Shown: in pieces, positions 19,842 to 30,650 of the stretch
Position numbering within the stretch: position 1 is the first letter of the stretch
Layout: each line of letters opens with the position of its first letter
Assembly (NCBI GenBank): GCA_002717245.1
Contig: PBCY01000019.1
Location: 83,970-139,778, forward strand
Length of the DNA stretch: 55,809 bases
Reading direction: 5' to 3'
Source of the DNA: Pelagibacteraceae bacterium
Lineage (GTDB): Bacteria > Pseudomonadota > Alphaproteobacteria > GCA-002720895
Program-made: the position numbers and the translations under genes
Notes under the pieces: generated by a model
What the model saw: only the letters and a program-made list of their open reading frames with translations
What the model was told of the DNA's origin: nothing
Databases searched by the model: none

Positions 19842-21185
19842 ATGTTTAAAAAAATTTTAATAGCTAATAGAGGAGAAATTGCATTAAGAATTGTAAGAAC
19901 TTGTAGAGATCTTGGAATTAAAACTGTTGCAGTACATTCATTAATTGATAAAGATTCAATGCACGTTAGACTTGCAGACGAAGCAGTCTGTATAGGTAAA
20001 TCATCAATAAAAGATAGTTATTTAAATTCATTTGCTATTTTATCTGCAGCAGAAATTACTAATTCAGATGCAATTCACCCAGGGGCAGGTTTTTTCTCAG
20101 AAAACTCTGAATTTTCTTCAATGGTAAAAAAACACAAAATAACTTTTATCGGACCAACAAGTGAACAAATAAATTTATATGGTGACAAAATATCCGCAAA
20201 AAAATTAATGAAAAAAAATAAATTCCCAGTTATTCCAGGTTCAGAAGATTATTTAGAATCTATTGATGAAGCATTAGAAATAGCAAAAAAAATTGGTTAC
20301 CCGGTAATATTAAAAGCTGGGTCTGGTGGTGGTGGAAAAGGTATTAGAGTAGTAAAAAATAAAAAAGAATTAATAGAAAATTATTCTATCGTAAAACAAG
20401 AAGTTAAAAGTTCATTTGGTAATGAAAATATATATTTAGAAAAGTTTTTTGATAATCCTAGACATATAGAAGTACAAATAGTTGCTGACAAAAAAGGTAA
20501 CATGATTCATTTAGGTGAAAGGGATTGCTCTATACAAAGAAATAAGCAAAAAATAATAGAGGAAACGCCGTCACCTACTCTGTCTGACGCTGAAAGAAAA
20601 AAAATTTGTAGTTTGGTAGTAAAAACAATAAAAAAAATAGGTTATGAAAGTTTAGGAACTGTTGAATTATTATATAAAAATAAAAAATTTTATTTTATGG
20701 AAATGAACACAAGAGTACAAATTGAACACACTATTACTGAAAGAATTACTGGTGTAGATTTAGTAAAACAACAAATTAAGATAGCTGCAGGGGAAAAAAT
20801 AAAACTAAAACAAAAAGACGTTAATTTTACTGGTCATTCTATACAATGTAGAATAAATGCTGAAGATCCTCATAGTTTTATTCCCTCTCCAGGTAGAATT
20901 GAAGAATATCATTCTCCTGGCGGACCAGGAGTAAGAATTGATTCTGCTTTATATGCTGGCTGTATAGTTCCTCACCAATATGACAATTTAATATCAAAAA
21001 TAATAATTTATTCAAGAAACAGAAATGAAGCGATACTAAGATTAAAAAGATGTTTAATAGAATATGTTATTAATGGTATTAAAACTAATATTCCTTTACA
21101 TCTTAAAATATTAAATAGTAAAGATTACATCAAAGGCAGTTACCATATTAATTGGTTAGATAAATTTTTATCTCTTAATTATTAA
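19842..21185 (+). CDS. accC: Acetyl-CoA carboxylase biotin carboxylase subunit
   Basis: KILIANRGEIALRIVRTCRDLGI, GSGGGGKGIRVV, FYFMEMNTRVQIEHTITERITGVDLV. Confidence 0.96.
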   Translation: MFKKILIANRGEIALRIVRTCRDLGIKTVAVHSLIDKDSMHVRLADEAVCIGKSSIKDSYLNSFAILSAAEITNSDAIHPGAGFFSENSEFSSMVKKHKITFIGPTSEQINLYGDKISAKKLMKKNKFPVIPGSEDYLESIDEALEIAKKIGYPVILKAGSGGGGKGIRVVKNKKELIENYSIVKQEVKSSFGNENIYLEKFFDNPRHIEVQIVADKKGNMIHLGERDCSIQRNKQKIIEETPSPTLSDAERKKICSLVVKTIKKIGYESLGTVELLYKNKKFYFMEMNTRVQIEHTITERITGVDLVKQQIKIAAGEKIKLKQKDVNFTGHSIQCRINAEDPHSFIPSPGRIEEYHSPGGPGVRIDSALYAGCIVPHQYDNLISKIIIYSRNRNEAILRLKRCLIEYVINGIKTNIPLHLKILNSKDYIKGSYHINWLDKFLSLNY

Positions 21186-21833
21186 ATGACAATTAACGAA
21201 GAAGCTATCTTAAAAGGTTATTCATTAGGAATATTTCCTATGTCAGAAAGCTTTGATGATCCAAATATATATTGGATTAATCCAAAAAAAAGAGGTGTGA
21301 TACCATTAGATGATTTTAAAATTTCTAAAAGCCTAAAAAAAGAAATAAAAAAAAAGAAATTTAAAATAACGATTAATAAAAACTTTAATCAGGTTATTAA
21401 AAATTGTGCAAAAAAAACAGAAAATAGACCCACTACATGGATAAACAAAGAGATAGTTGAGTTATATTCTAACCTTAATCAAATTGGGCACGCCCACTCC
21501 ATAGAAGCTTGGTTTAAAAATAAATTAGTAGGAGGCTTATATGGGGTTTCATTAGGTTCTGCTTTTTTTGGAGAAAGCATGTTTAGTAAAATGTCTAATG
21601 CGAGTAAAATTTGTTTAGTTTATTTAATAGCAAATCTAAAAATAAAAGGATTTACTTTGTTAGATACTCAATTTGTAAATCCTTATTTAAAAAAACTAGG
21701 GGCTATTGAGATAACAAGAAAGAATTATTTAAAATTATTAGGAAAATCATTAAAAAAAAATACAAATTTTTCTAAAAAAGTTTCTCAATCATCTATATAT
21801 GAAATCATACATTCTATGACCCAAACATCATAA
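21186..21833 (+). CDS. aat: Leucyl/phenylalanyl-tRNA-protein transferase
   Basis: YSLGIFPMSESFDDPNIYWINPKKRGVIPLDDFKISKSL, GHAHSIEAWFKNKLVGGLYGVSLGSAFFGESMFSKMSNASK. Confidence 0.95.
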   Translation: MTINEEAILKGYSLGIFPMSESFDDPNIYWINPKKRGVIPLDDFKISKSLKKEIKKKKFKITINKNFNQVIKNCAKKTENRPTTWINKEIVELYSNLNQIGHAHSIEAWFKNKLVGGLYGVSLGSAFFGESMFSKMSNASKICLVYLIANLKIKGFTLLDTQFVNPYLKKLGAIEITRKNYLKLLGKSLKKNTNFSKKVSQSSIYEIIHSMTQTS

Positions 21834-22183
21834 ACCGCATGATCAACAGCTGAAATTGATGGGCTAGATGAAAACATCCAACCGCTAAATATATTTTCTT
21901 CTTCTTTTTCAAACTTTTTATCCCAAATTTTAATAAAAGCTGAATTCTCAGGAGGGTCTTCTGGAGGAGATTTATTACATGTTTTAACGACTATTTTTAA
22001 AGTACCAAAATTAATTTCTTCATTATTCTCAATTTTAATTTTTGATATTTTTCCACTTACCTTATTTAATGCTCCTAAAACTGTAAGTGAACTAAGTGAA
22101 TTAGAATAAAAAATAGTTACAAAAAATATAAAGAAAAATATAAAAAAATTTTTATTTTTTTTTATTTGGATTCCATGCTTCAT
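21785..22183 (-). CDS. DUF2155 domain protein
   Basis: FGTLKIVVKTCNKSPPEDPPENSAFIKIWD, FSGWMFSSSPSISAVDHAVYDVWVIEC; conserved alphaproteobacterial neighbourhood. Confidence 0.82.
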   Translation of the reverse strand: MKHGIQIKKNKNFFIFFFIFFVTIFYSNSLSSLTVLGALNKVSGKISKIKIENNEEINFGTLKIVVKTCNKSPPEDPPENSAFIKIWDKKFEKEEENIFSGWMFSSSPSISAVDHAVYDVWVIECMISYIDD

Positions 22184-22514
22184 AATTTTTAACTTTTTTT
22201 AATTTATTTTGCTGGTTCAAAATATGCCCATCAGGCAAATACGCTTTTTTAGTTCCTGTATTATTAGAAGAAATATTTTTTTGCCAATGTAATTTCTTTT
22301 TTAATTTAGGAAAATCTTGTATTATATGATGTAACCAAGCATGCCAATCTGGATCTATTTTTGTTGGATCACTTTCATTTTTATACATAACCCATCTTTT
22401 TTCTTTTTTTGTTCCATGTGAAATTTTAGACATATAATACTTATTTCCATCATTATCTTTTCCTACTAAATTTCCGAAAAAAATTGTATATAAATATAAA
22501 GAAATATTTTTCAT
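22152..22514 (-). CDS. NADH:ubiquinone oxidoreductase subunit NDUFA12 family
   Basis: LVGKDNDGNKYYMSK, KEKRWVMYKNESDPTKIDPDWHAWLHHI. Confidence 0.88.
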   Translation of the reverse strand: MKNISLYLYTIFFGNLVGKDNDGNKYYMSKISHGTKKEKRWVMYKNESDPTKIDPDWHAWLHHIIQDFPKLKKKLHWQKNISSNNTGTKKAYLPDGHILNQQNKLKKVKNYEAWNPNKKK

Positions 22515-22587
22515 ATATTTAATTATTTAAAAATAACAAAAAAATCAAAAAAAATATTTTTTTTCTTGAAAATTATGTTATAAGTAT

Positions 22588-22630
22588 CAAGATATAGTTG
22601 TATAACTTTATTATACTATACTATATGTAG
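22588..22630 (+). promoter_or_regulatory. Tandem NrdR-like boxes (CAAGATATAG 22588-22597; CTATATGTAG 22621-22630) upstream of nrdJ
   Basis: Each core matches the NrdR core CwAtATaTwG at 9/10 positions; 33-bp start-to-start, about three helical turns. Confidence 0.55.
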
Positions 22631-22655
22631 TAGTTACCATATAATGTTATAATTT

Positions 22656-25600
22656 ATGAAAATTGAAAGAAAGTTTACAATAAAAGGAGAATCTCCTTAC
22701 AAAGGAGTAACCTTTAAAAAAGTCAAATCAGAGATTAGAAACCCTGATGGTTCAATAATTTTTAAATTAGATAATGTTGAAGTTCCTATTAAATGGTCTC
22801 AAGTAGCAACAGATATAATTGCTCAAAAATATTTTAGAAAAAAGGGTGTTCCAAAATATCTTAAAAAAAGCATTGAAAAAAATGTTCCAAATTGGTTATC
22901 AAAAAACATACCTGATGAAACTAAATTAGAAAAGATTGATAAAGATAAAAGATTTGGTAGTGAAATTTCTTCAAAACAAGTTTTTGATCGAATTGCTGGG
23001 ACTTGGACATATTGGGGATGGAAAGGAAAATATTTCAATACCGAAGAGGATGCAAGATCTTTTTATGATGAATTAAGATATATTTTATGCCAACAAATGG
23101 CTGCGCCTAACTCTCCTCAATGGTTTAATACTGGCCTTAATTGGGCATATGGTATTGACGGTCCGGCTCAAGGCCACTTTTATGTTGATAATAATTCAGG
23201 AAAACTAAGTTTATCTGAAACAGCATACGAACATCCTCAACCACACGCTTGTTTTATACAAAGTGTAAGCGATGACCTTGTTAATGAAGGTGGAATAATG
23301 GATTTATGGGTGAAAGAAGCAAGATTATTTAAATATGGGTCAGGTACAGGAAGTAATTTTTCAAATTTAAGAGGAGATGGAGAAAATTTATCAGGTGGTG
23401 GAAAATCTTCTGGTCTAATGAGTTTCTTAAAAATTGGAGATAGATCTGCAGGAGCAATAAAATCTGGCGGAACAACAAGAAGAGCCGCAAAAATGGTAGT
23501 AGTTGATGTTGATCATCCAGATATTGAAGATTTCATTGATTGGAAAGTTAAAGAAGAGCAAAAAGTTGCGTCATTGGTTGTTGGTTCAAAAATATGTGAA
23601 AGACATCTTACAGAAATTATGGAAGCATGCTGGAACAATGAAATAAATGATGAAAAAAGATTTGATCCAAAAACTAATACTATTTTAAAAGGAAAAATAA
23701 TAAGCGCAAAAAGAGCTCTTATACCTGAAAATTATATAAAAAGAATACTAGAATTTGCCAAACAAGGATTTAAAACTATAGAATTTAGAACTTATGATGT
23801 TGATTGGGATTCTGAAGCATATTTAACTGTATCAGGGCAAAATTCAAATAACTCAGTTAGAGTTAATAATAAATTTTTAAATTGTGTTCTAGAAGATAAA
23901 GAATGGAAATTAATTAGACGAACAGACAACAAAGTTTTTAAATCAATTAACGCAAAAGATCTTTGGGATAAAATTGGTTATGCTGCATGGTCATGTGCAG
24001 ACTCAGGCATTCAATATGATACTACGATTAATGAATGGCACACATGCCCTAAAAGTGGGAAAATAAATGCATCAAATCCATGCTCTGAATATATGTTCTT
24101 AGATAATACAGCTTGTAATTTAGCATCAATAAATTTAATAGAGTTTTTAGATAATAAAGGAAAATTCAAAATTGAAGATTTTAAACATGCGGTAAAACTT
24201 TTTACCTTAGTATTAGAAATATCTGTAATGATGGCTCAATTTCCTTCTAAAGAAATAGCTAAGCTTTCCTATGAATTTAGAACATTAGGATTGGGATATG
24301 CAAATATAGGCGGACTCCTAATGCAACAAGGTTTTAGTTATGATAGTGATGAAGGTAGAGCTATATGCGCGTCAATAACAGCTTTAATGACAGGAGAATC
24401 TTATAATATATCCTCACAAATTGCCAAAGAACTTGGTTCTTTTAATAGGTTCAAAGAAAATGCAAAAGATATGCTTAGAGTAATTAAAAATCATAAACTA
24501 GCTGCATGTGGTAAAAAAAATGGATATGAAAATTTATCAATTTTACCTGTTCCTATTGAAGAAAAAGACTGTGTAGATAAAGAATTGTTATTAGCAGCAA
24601 AAGAATCTTGGGATAACGCGCTAATTAATGGCAAAAAGTATGGTTTTAGGAATGCTCAAACAACTGTAATAGCGCCAACAGGTACAATTGGATTAGTAAT
24701 GGATTGCGATACAACGGGAATTGAGCCAGATTTTTCAACAGTTAAATTCAAAAAACTTGCTGGAGGCGGTTATTTTAAAATTATTAATAGACTAATACCT
24801 ATATCACTAAAGAATCTTGGTTATAGCCAATTTCAAATTGAAGAAATAACAAAGTATGTAATTGGTAATGGAACTTTAAATAACTGTGAAAAAATAAATC
24901 ACAAAAGCTTAAAAGAAAAAGGATTTACTGAAGAAATAATAAAAAAAATTGAAGAAAATTTAACAAATGCTTTCGATATTAAATTCGCTTTTAATAAATT
25001 TATTATAGGAGAAGATTTTTGTTTAAATAATTTAAAGTTAAAGAAAAAAGATTTAGATGATCCTTCATTTAACATGCTTCAACACTTAGGTTTTAATGAA
25101 GATGAAATAAACGATGCAAATATTTATTGTTGTGGTTCAATGACTTTAGAAAAGGCTCCGCATTTGAAAGAAGATCATTTACCTATTTTTGATACAGCCA
25201 ATCCATGTGGAAAAATTGGAAAAAGATTTTTATCAACTGAGAGTCATATAAAAATGATGGCTGCAGCACAACCTTTTATTTCAGGTGCAATTTCCAAAAC
25301 AATTAATATGCCAAATAAAGCTACAATAGAAGAATGCAAAAATTCATATATAAAATCGTGGAAATTAGGTTTAAAGGCCAATGCTCTTTATAGAGATGGT
25401 TCCAAATTATCTCAACCTTTAAGTTCTGCTATTGTCGAAGAAGAAGACGTTGTTGATGAAACAATATCCACAAAAGATAAAACTATTAATGTTGCTAGAA
25501 AAATTGCGCAAGATTATGTTAAAGAAATAATTAGAACAAAAAGAAATAAAATGCCTGATAGAAGAAAAGGATATACTCAAAAAGCTATTGTCGCAGGACA

Positions 25601-26243
25601 TAAAGTATATTTAAGAACAGGAGAATATGATGATGGGTCTATTGGTGAGATTTTTTTAGATATGCACAAAGAAGGCGCGGCATTTAGAAGTCTTATGAAT
25701 AATTTTGCAATTGCTATATCTATAGGGTTACAATATGGCGTGCCACTTGAAGAATTTGTTGAAGCATATGTAAATACTAAATTTGAACCATCTGGTCCAG
25801 TTCAAGGAAATGATTCTATAAAATTCTCAAGTTCTATTTTAGACTACGTTTTTAGAGAATTAGCAATATCATATTTAAATAAAAAAGAACTTGCTCATTT
25901 TAATCCTGATCAAAAAATATCCACAAATATGGACAACCAAGAAATTAAAGCTTCAGCTGCAAATGATCAAATATCAAGATACGCAAGTACTGGTTATTTA
26001 AGAAGTAATTTTTATGTTCTATCTGGTGGAATGGAAAACATCAATAAACATGGCAAAGAAATTAAAAATAATAAACCAAATAATAAGATTAATTTAAAAA
26101 AAAATATAGATGATCTAAGAAAAAAAGCAAAATTAAGTGGATATGAAGGTGATGCTTGTGGTGAATGTGGCAACTTCACTCTTGTAAGAAATGGCACGTG
26201 TTTAAAATGTGATACTTGTGGCGGGACTACAGGTTGTAGCTAA
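22656..26243 (+). CDS. nrdJ: Adenosylcobalamin-dependent (class II) ribonucleotide reductase
   Basis: [71 protein letters not shown]-terminal [31 protein letters not shown]. Confidence 0.95.
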   Translation: MKIERKFTIKGESPYKGVTFKKVKSEIRNPDGSIIFKLDNVEVPIKWSQVATDIIAQKYFRKKGVPKYLKKSIEKNVPNWLSKNIPDETKLEKIDKDKRFGSEISSKQVFDRIAGTWTYWGWKGKYFNTEEDARSFYDELRYILCQQMAAPNSPQWFNTGLNWAYGIDGPAQGHFYVDNNSGKLSLSETAYEHPQPHACFIQSVSDDLVNEGGIMDLWVKEARLFKYGSGTGSNFSNLRGDGENLSGGGKSSGLMSFLKIGDRSAGAIKSGGTTRRAAKMVVVDVDHPDIEDFIDWKVKEEQKVASLVVGSKICERHLTEIMEACWNNEINDEKRFDPKTNTILKGKIISAKRALIPENYIKRILEFAKQGFKTIEFRTYDVDWDSEAYLTVSGQNSNNSVRVNNKFLNCVLEDKEWKLIRRTDNKVFKSINAKDLWDKIGYAAWSCADSGIQYDTTINEWHTCPKSGKINASNPCSEYMFLDNTACNLASINLIEFLDNKGKFKIEDFKHAVKLFTLVLEISVMMAQFPSKEIAKLSYEFRTLGLGYANIGGLLMQQGFSYDSDEGRAICASITALMTGESYNISSQIAKELGSFNRFKENAKDMLRVIKNHKLAACGKKNGYENLSILPVPIEEKDCVDKELLLAAKESWDNALINGKKYGFRNAQTTVIAPTGTIGLVMDCDTTGIEPDFSTVKFKKLAGGGYFKIINRLIPISLKNLGYSQFQIEEITKYVIGNGTLNNCEKINHKSLKEKGFTEEIIKKIEENLTNAFDIKFAFNKFIIGEDFCLNNLKLKKKDLDDPSFNMLQHLGFNEDEINDANIYCCGSMTLEKAPHLKEDHLPIFDTANPCGKIGKRFLSTESHIKMMAAAQPFISGAISKTINMPNKATIEECKNSYIKSWKLGLKANALYRDGSKLSQPLSSAIVEEEDVVDETISTKDKTINVARKIAQDYVKEIIRTKRNKMPDRRKGYTQKAIVAGHKVYLRTGEYDDGSIGEIFLDMHKEGAAFRSLMNNFAIAISIGLQYGVPLEEFVEAYVNTKFEPSGPVQGNDSIKFSSSILDYVFRELAISYLNKKELAHFNPDQKISTNMDNQEIKASAANDQISRYASTGYLRSNFYVLSGGMENINKHGKEIKNNKPNNKINLKKNIDDLRKKAKLSGYEGDACGECGNFTLVRNGTCLKCDTCGGTTGCS

Positions 26244-26251
26244 ATTAATAA

Positions 26252-28555
26252 CTAAATAATTTCTTCTCTAACTTTTCCAGAAATAAAATTAAATTTTAAT
26301 CTACTTTTATTTTTTAAATTTATTTTTATTAAAATTTTTGATTTTAAATTATTAGACAATAAAAAATCAGCTATTGGTTCTTTAATTTTTAATTGAATTA
26401 ATCTAGAAAGAGGTCTGGCACCATAAACTTCGCTATACCCATTTTTAACTAAAAAATTTATTACATCTTTCGAAATTTTTATTGAAATATTTTTTTGTTT
26501 TAATCTTACTTCTAATTGTTTAATAAATTTATTAACTATTTTTTCTACAGTTTGAAAATTTAATGAATTAAAAGTAATAATTGAATCTAATCTGTTTCTA
26601 AACTCAGGTTTGAAAAAAAATTTAATTTCTTCTTCATTGTCTTGTTTATTAATGTTTGTTCCAAATCCTAACTTACCTTTTGTTAAATTTTCAGCTCCTA
26701 TATTAGTGGTCAAAATTAAGATTGTATTTTTAAAATTAACAGATTTACCATTATTATCTGTTAATTTACCGTAATCCATAACTTGAAGTAGTATATTAAA
26801 AAGATCGTGATGAGCTTTTTCAATTTCATCAAAAAGAACAACTGAATGTGGACTCTGATCAACAGCTTCAGTTAAAAGACCACCTTGATCAAAACCAACG
26901 TATCCTGGTGGTGATCCTATTAATCTTGCTATGCTATGCTTTTCTGAATATTCAGACATATCCAATCTAATAAATTTAGATTCTAATGAATTTGACAATT
27001 GTTTAGCTAATTCTGTTTTACCTACTCCTGTTGGGCCAGTAAATAAAAAACAACCAATAGGTTTATCAGGCTCAGATAAGCCTGCTTGAGAAACTTTAAT
27101 AGCTCTGGTTAAATCATCAATTGCTTTATCTTGGCCATAAATTAATTTCTTTATTTTATTACCAAGATTTTTAGCAACTAAATTGCTTTGATTGTTAATG
27201 CTTTTTAAAGGTATTTTAATAATCCTAGAAATAGTATTAATTATATCTGAATCATTAATAATTTTATTTTTATTATCAAAAGTTTTTTTATACGCACCAG
27301 CTTCATCTATTACGTCAATTGCTTTATCTGGCAATTTCTTTTGAGTTATATATCTATTTGATAAATCAATTGCTAATTTTAAAGCATCATCTGTATATTT
27401 TAACTTATGAAAGTTTTCATAATACTTTTTAATACCCTTTAATATTTCAAAACATTCAGAAGTAGAAGGTTCTGCCACATCAATTTTTTGAAATCTTCTA
27501 GAAAAAGCTTTATCTTTATCAAAATAATTCCTAAATTCCTTATAAGTTGTAGAGCCAATACACTTTATTTGTCCGTTCGAAAGAACTGGTTTTAAAATAT
27601 TTGAGGCATCCATTGATCCTCCTGTTGTTGCTCCAGCCCCAACAATTGTATGAATTTCATCAATAAATAAAATGTTATTCTTTGATGAACTTATATTTTT
27701 TATAACTTTTTTAAGCCTATCTTCAAAATCCCCTCTATATTTAGTACCAGCAATTAAAGCTCCTAAATCTAATTGATGGATTACAGATTGGCGCAAAAAT
27801 TTAGGCACTTCATTATTAAATATTTTAAGAGCTAGTCCTTCAACAATAGCCGTTTTGCCCACTCCTGGATCTCCTACATATAAAGGATTATTTTTCAAAC
27901 GTCTTGATAAAATTTGTATAGTTCTTTCTATTTCTTCATTTCTTCCTATCAATTTATCAATTTTTTTATCCTTAGCTTTATCAATTAAATTAATTATAAA
28001 TTCATTTTTATTTGTTTTTTCTTTTGATTGATATGTATTGGGGTATACAAAGTCACTATTTGTTTCATCTTGTCTTTGAGACTCCAAATCATCAAATTCA
28101 TCATCTTTTGTCATTTTGTTCCCATCTTCTTTTTGTATACCGTGAGAAATAAAATTTAAAGCATCCAATCTTGACATATCTTGTTTTTGTAAAAAATAAA
28201 CTGCATGAGATTCTCTCTCAGAAAAAATTGAAACTAAAACGTTTGCGCCATTAATTTTTTTATTAGATGAATAAATATGACCTGTAGTTCTTTGTAAAAC
28301 TCTTTGAAAACTAGCAGAAGGTTCAGCTTCTTGCACTGTCGCAGAAGTTATACTTTTTAATTCTTCATCTATATATTTAATTAAACTTATTCTAAGATTC
28401 TTAATATCAACATTACATGCTTTTAACACATCCAAAGCTTCCTTGTCTTCAATTAATGCTAATAATAAATGTTCTAAAGTAACATATTGTTGTTGTCTGT
28501 CAGTTGCATAACAAACGGCTCTTTTTATAGTTTTTTCTAAATTATCTGACAACAT
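26252..28555 (-). CDS. clpA: ATP-dependent Clp protease ATP-binding subunit ClpA
   Basis: Two AAA+ modules ([29 protein letters not shown]), Clp N-domain, adjacent to clpS. Confidence 0.95.
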   Translation of the reverse strand: MLSDNLEKTIKRAVCYATDRQQQYVTLEHLLLALIEDKEALDVLKACNVDIKNLRISLIKYIDEELKSITSATVQEAEPSASFQRVLQRTTGHIYSSNKKINGANVLVSIFSERESHAVYFLQKQDMSRLDALNFISHGIQKEDGNKMTKDDEFDDLESQRQDETNSDFVYPNTYQSKEKTNKNEFIINLIDKAKDKKIDKLIGRNEEIERTIQILSRRLKNNPLYVGDPGVGKTAIVEGLALKIFNNEVPKFLRQSVIHQLDLGALIAGTKYRGDFEDRLKKVIKNISSSKNNILFIDEIHTIVGAGATTGGSMDASNILKPVLSNGQIKCIGSTTYKEFRNYFDKDKAFSRRFQKIDVAEPSTSECFEILKGIKKYYENFHKLKYTDDALKLAIDLSNRYITQKKLPDKAIDVIDEAGAYKKTFDNKNKIINDSDIINTISRIIKIPLKSINNQSNLVAKNLGNKIKKLIYGQDKAIDDLTRAIKVSQAGLSEPDKPIGCFLFTGPTGVGKTELAKQLSNSLESKFIRLDMSEYSEKHSIARLIGSPPGYVGFDQGGLLTEAVDQSPHSVVLFDEIEKAHHDLFNILLQVMDYGKLTDNNGKSVNFKNTILILTTNIGAENLTKGKLGFGTNINKQDNEEEIKFFFKPEFRNRLDSIITFNSLNFQTVEKIVNKFIKQLEVRLKQKNISIKISKDVINFLVKNGYSEVYGARPLSRLIQLKIKEPIADFLLSNNLKSKILIKINLKNKSRLKFNFISGKVREEII

Positions 28556-28558
28556 TAT

Positions 28559-28885
28559 TTAAATCTTTTCTAAAGTACAAAGTAAAGGAAACCCATTATT
28601 TCTAGCTGTATTAATAACTTTTAATATTTTTGTTTCAGCTATCTCATATGGAAATATTCCACAAATTCCAGCGCCTTTATTGTGAACTTCTAACATTATT
28701 TTAGAAGCTTCATTATGGTTTTTTCTAAATAAAGTTTTTAACAAATATACTACAAAATCCATTGGTGTATAATCATCATTAAGCATTACAACTTTATATA
28801 AAGGTGGTTTTGCTACCTTATTTTTAGATAACTTTTCTATAACTAGTTCGTTTTCTTGATTGGTATTTTTAAAAGTTTTTGGCAT
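28559..28885 (-). CDS. clpS: ATP-dependent Clp protease adaptor ClpS
   Basis: PPLYKVVMLNDDYTPMDFVVYLLKTLF, EVHNKGAGICGIFPYEIAETK. Confidence 0.96.
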   Translation of the reverse strand: MPKTFKNTNQENELVIEKLSKNKVAKPPLYKVVMLNDDYTPMDFVVYLLKTLFRKNHNEASKIMLEVHNKGAGICGIFPYEIAETKILKVINTARNNGFPLLCTLEKI

Positions 28886-28932
28886 AAATTATTAATAATT
28901 ATTATAAATTATAAATATTTAAAAAATAATAG

Positions 28933-30316
28933 TCAAAACTTAGGTGTAATAAAATTACATTTTCTTAAACTATTTTTCAAATTAAGTTTAATTTTCTTTA
29001 AATTTTCTTGATTATTAGCTTCGCATCTAGCAACAATAATATTTTGTGTATTAGAAGCTCTTACTAGCCACCAGCCATAGTTATTTGAATATCTTACTCC
29101 GTCAATATCTATAAATTTTTTATTCTCTTTTTTTAAAATATTTTTTAACTTTTTAACAATCAAGAATTTTTCGGTTTCTGTACTATTAAATCTTAATTCA
29201 GGAGTATTATAGGATTTTTCCATACTATCAAATAGTTTTGACAAAGAATTATCAGAGTCACAATACAGATTTAAAAATCTTATAGAAGCGTATATTGCGT
29301 CATCAAATCCATAATATTTATCAGCAAAGAAAATATGGCCACTCATTTCACCGGCAAAGATTGCTTTAGTTTCTTTCATTTTTTTTTTTATTAAAGAATG
29401 TCCAGTTTTCCAAAATATAGGATTACCATTTAATTTTTTAATTTCATTAAAAACAACTTGGCTGGATTTTATATCTAAAATAATTTTAGAATTTGGATTA
29501 TTTAAAAGAACATCTCTAGCTAAAAAAGCAACAATCTTATCTGCAAATATAATTCTTCCTTTATTATCAACCACACCCAACCTATCGCCATCGCCATCAA
29601 AGGCAAAACCTAAATCGCATTTTTTTTTTTTTTACTAAATTTATCAATTGTTTTAAATTTTTTGGAACAGTCGGATCTGGATGATGTGAAGGAAAATTTC
29701 CATCAATTTTTCCATTAATAATAAAATGTTTACCTTTTATTTTTTTAATTAATTTTGAAACAACCTCTCCACTTGATCCATTACCTGGATCCCAAGCAAC
29801 TTTAATATTCTTTTTAATATTTGAAGAATTCTTTAAAAAAGATAAATATTTATTTTTAATTAATATTTTTTTTATTTTTGCTTTTTTATCATTAACAAAA
29901 ATACCTTTTGAAGAAATTCTAGCCAAATCTAAAATATCTTTACCTACAATACTTTTATTTTTTAATAACATCTTAAACCCATTATAATTTGAAGGATTAT
30001 GTGAACCTGTAATCATAATTCCGCTATCATATTTCTTAGAATACATTGTAAAATATAACAAGGGGGTTGGAACAAGACCAATTTTATAAACATTAATGCC
30101 TTTAGAGGACAATCCTTTTACTAATTCTTTTTCAAAATTTATTGAACTAATTCTTCCATCGTACCCTACTACAACATTTTTAAATTTTTGTTTTTTTAAT
30201 AAAGTAGCAAATGCTTTTCCTAAATATAAAGCATCGATACTATTTAAATCTTCATCAATTATGCCTCTTATGTCGTATTCACGTAATATTGTTTTTTTAA
30301 AATTATGAATATCCAT
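28933..30316 (-). pseudogene. Phosphomannomutase/phosphoglucomutase, split by a frameshift in a 14-A homopolymer (ORFs 29597..30316 and 28933..29580)
   Basis: N-terminal ORF has YDIRGII, ITGSHNPSNYNGFK, DPGNGSSGEV; removing one A at 29620-29633 restores VKKKKCDLGFAFDGDGDRLGVVDNKGRII (metal-binding DGDGDR) and joins the C-terminal ORF (AGEMSGHIFF, DIDGVR). Confidence 0.88.
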
Positions 30317-30335
30317 TAAAGATTCTTTTAAACTA

Positions 30336-30548
30336 CTAAATACCTATTATTTTTAATAAATTAGGAAGAATGCTTCTAAGAAAAGAAATTAAAAAACCTA
30401 CTTTGCCAGTGTATATAAAATAAATAATCAAACCAATTATAAATAAAATAAATAAATTTTTATAAAATGAATTCTTATTTTTAAAAAAATTAATCAATAT
30501 AAAAATAAAAAAAAATGCTGCTAGTATGAATAATAAAATTTTGATCAT
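30336..30548 (-). CDS. Small hypothetical membrane protein
   Basis: 70 aa, two hydrophobic segments; follows promoter-containing gap; no family recognised. Confidence 0.5.
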   Translation of the reverse strand: MIKILLFILAAFFFIFILINFFKNKNSFYKNLFILFIIGLIIYFIYTGKVGFLISFLRSILPNLLKIIGI

Positions 30549-30575
30549 TTAATAAAACTTTAATAATAAAATTAA

Positions 30576-30603
30576 TTGAAAAAACTTTAAAACCAAATAA
30601 TAT
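30576..30603 (+). promoter_or_regulatory. Putative sigma-70 promoter (TTGAAA-N16-TAATAT) for the iron-binding protein gene
   Basis: Hexamers at 30576-30581 and 30598-30603, just upstream of the Fur box. Confidence 0.45.
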
Positions 30604-30614
30604 CTTACCATTAT

Positions 30615-30633
30615 GATAATGATAATCATTATC
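30615..30633. promoter_or_regulatory. Fur box GATAATGATAATCATTATC
   Basis: Matches the classical 19-bp Fur consensus at every position; 18 nt before the start of a ferric-iron SBP gene. Confidence 0.92.
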
Positions 30634-30650
30634 AATTAAATACAATTCAA

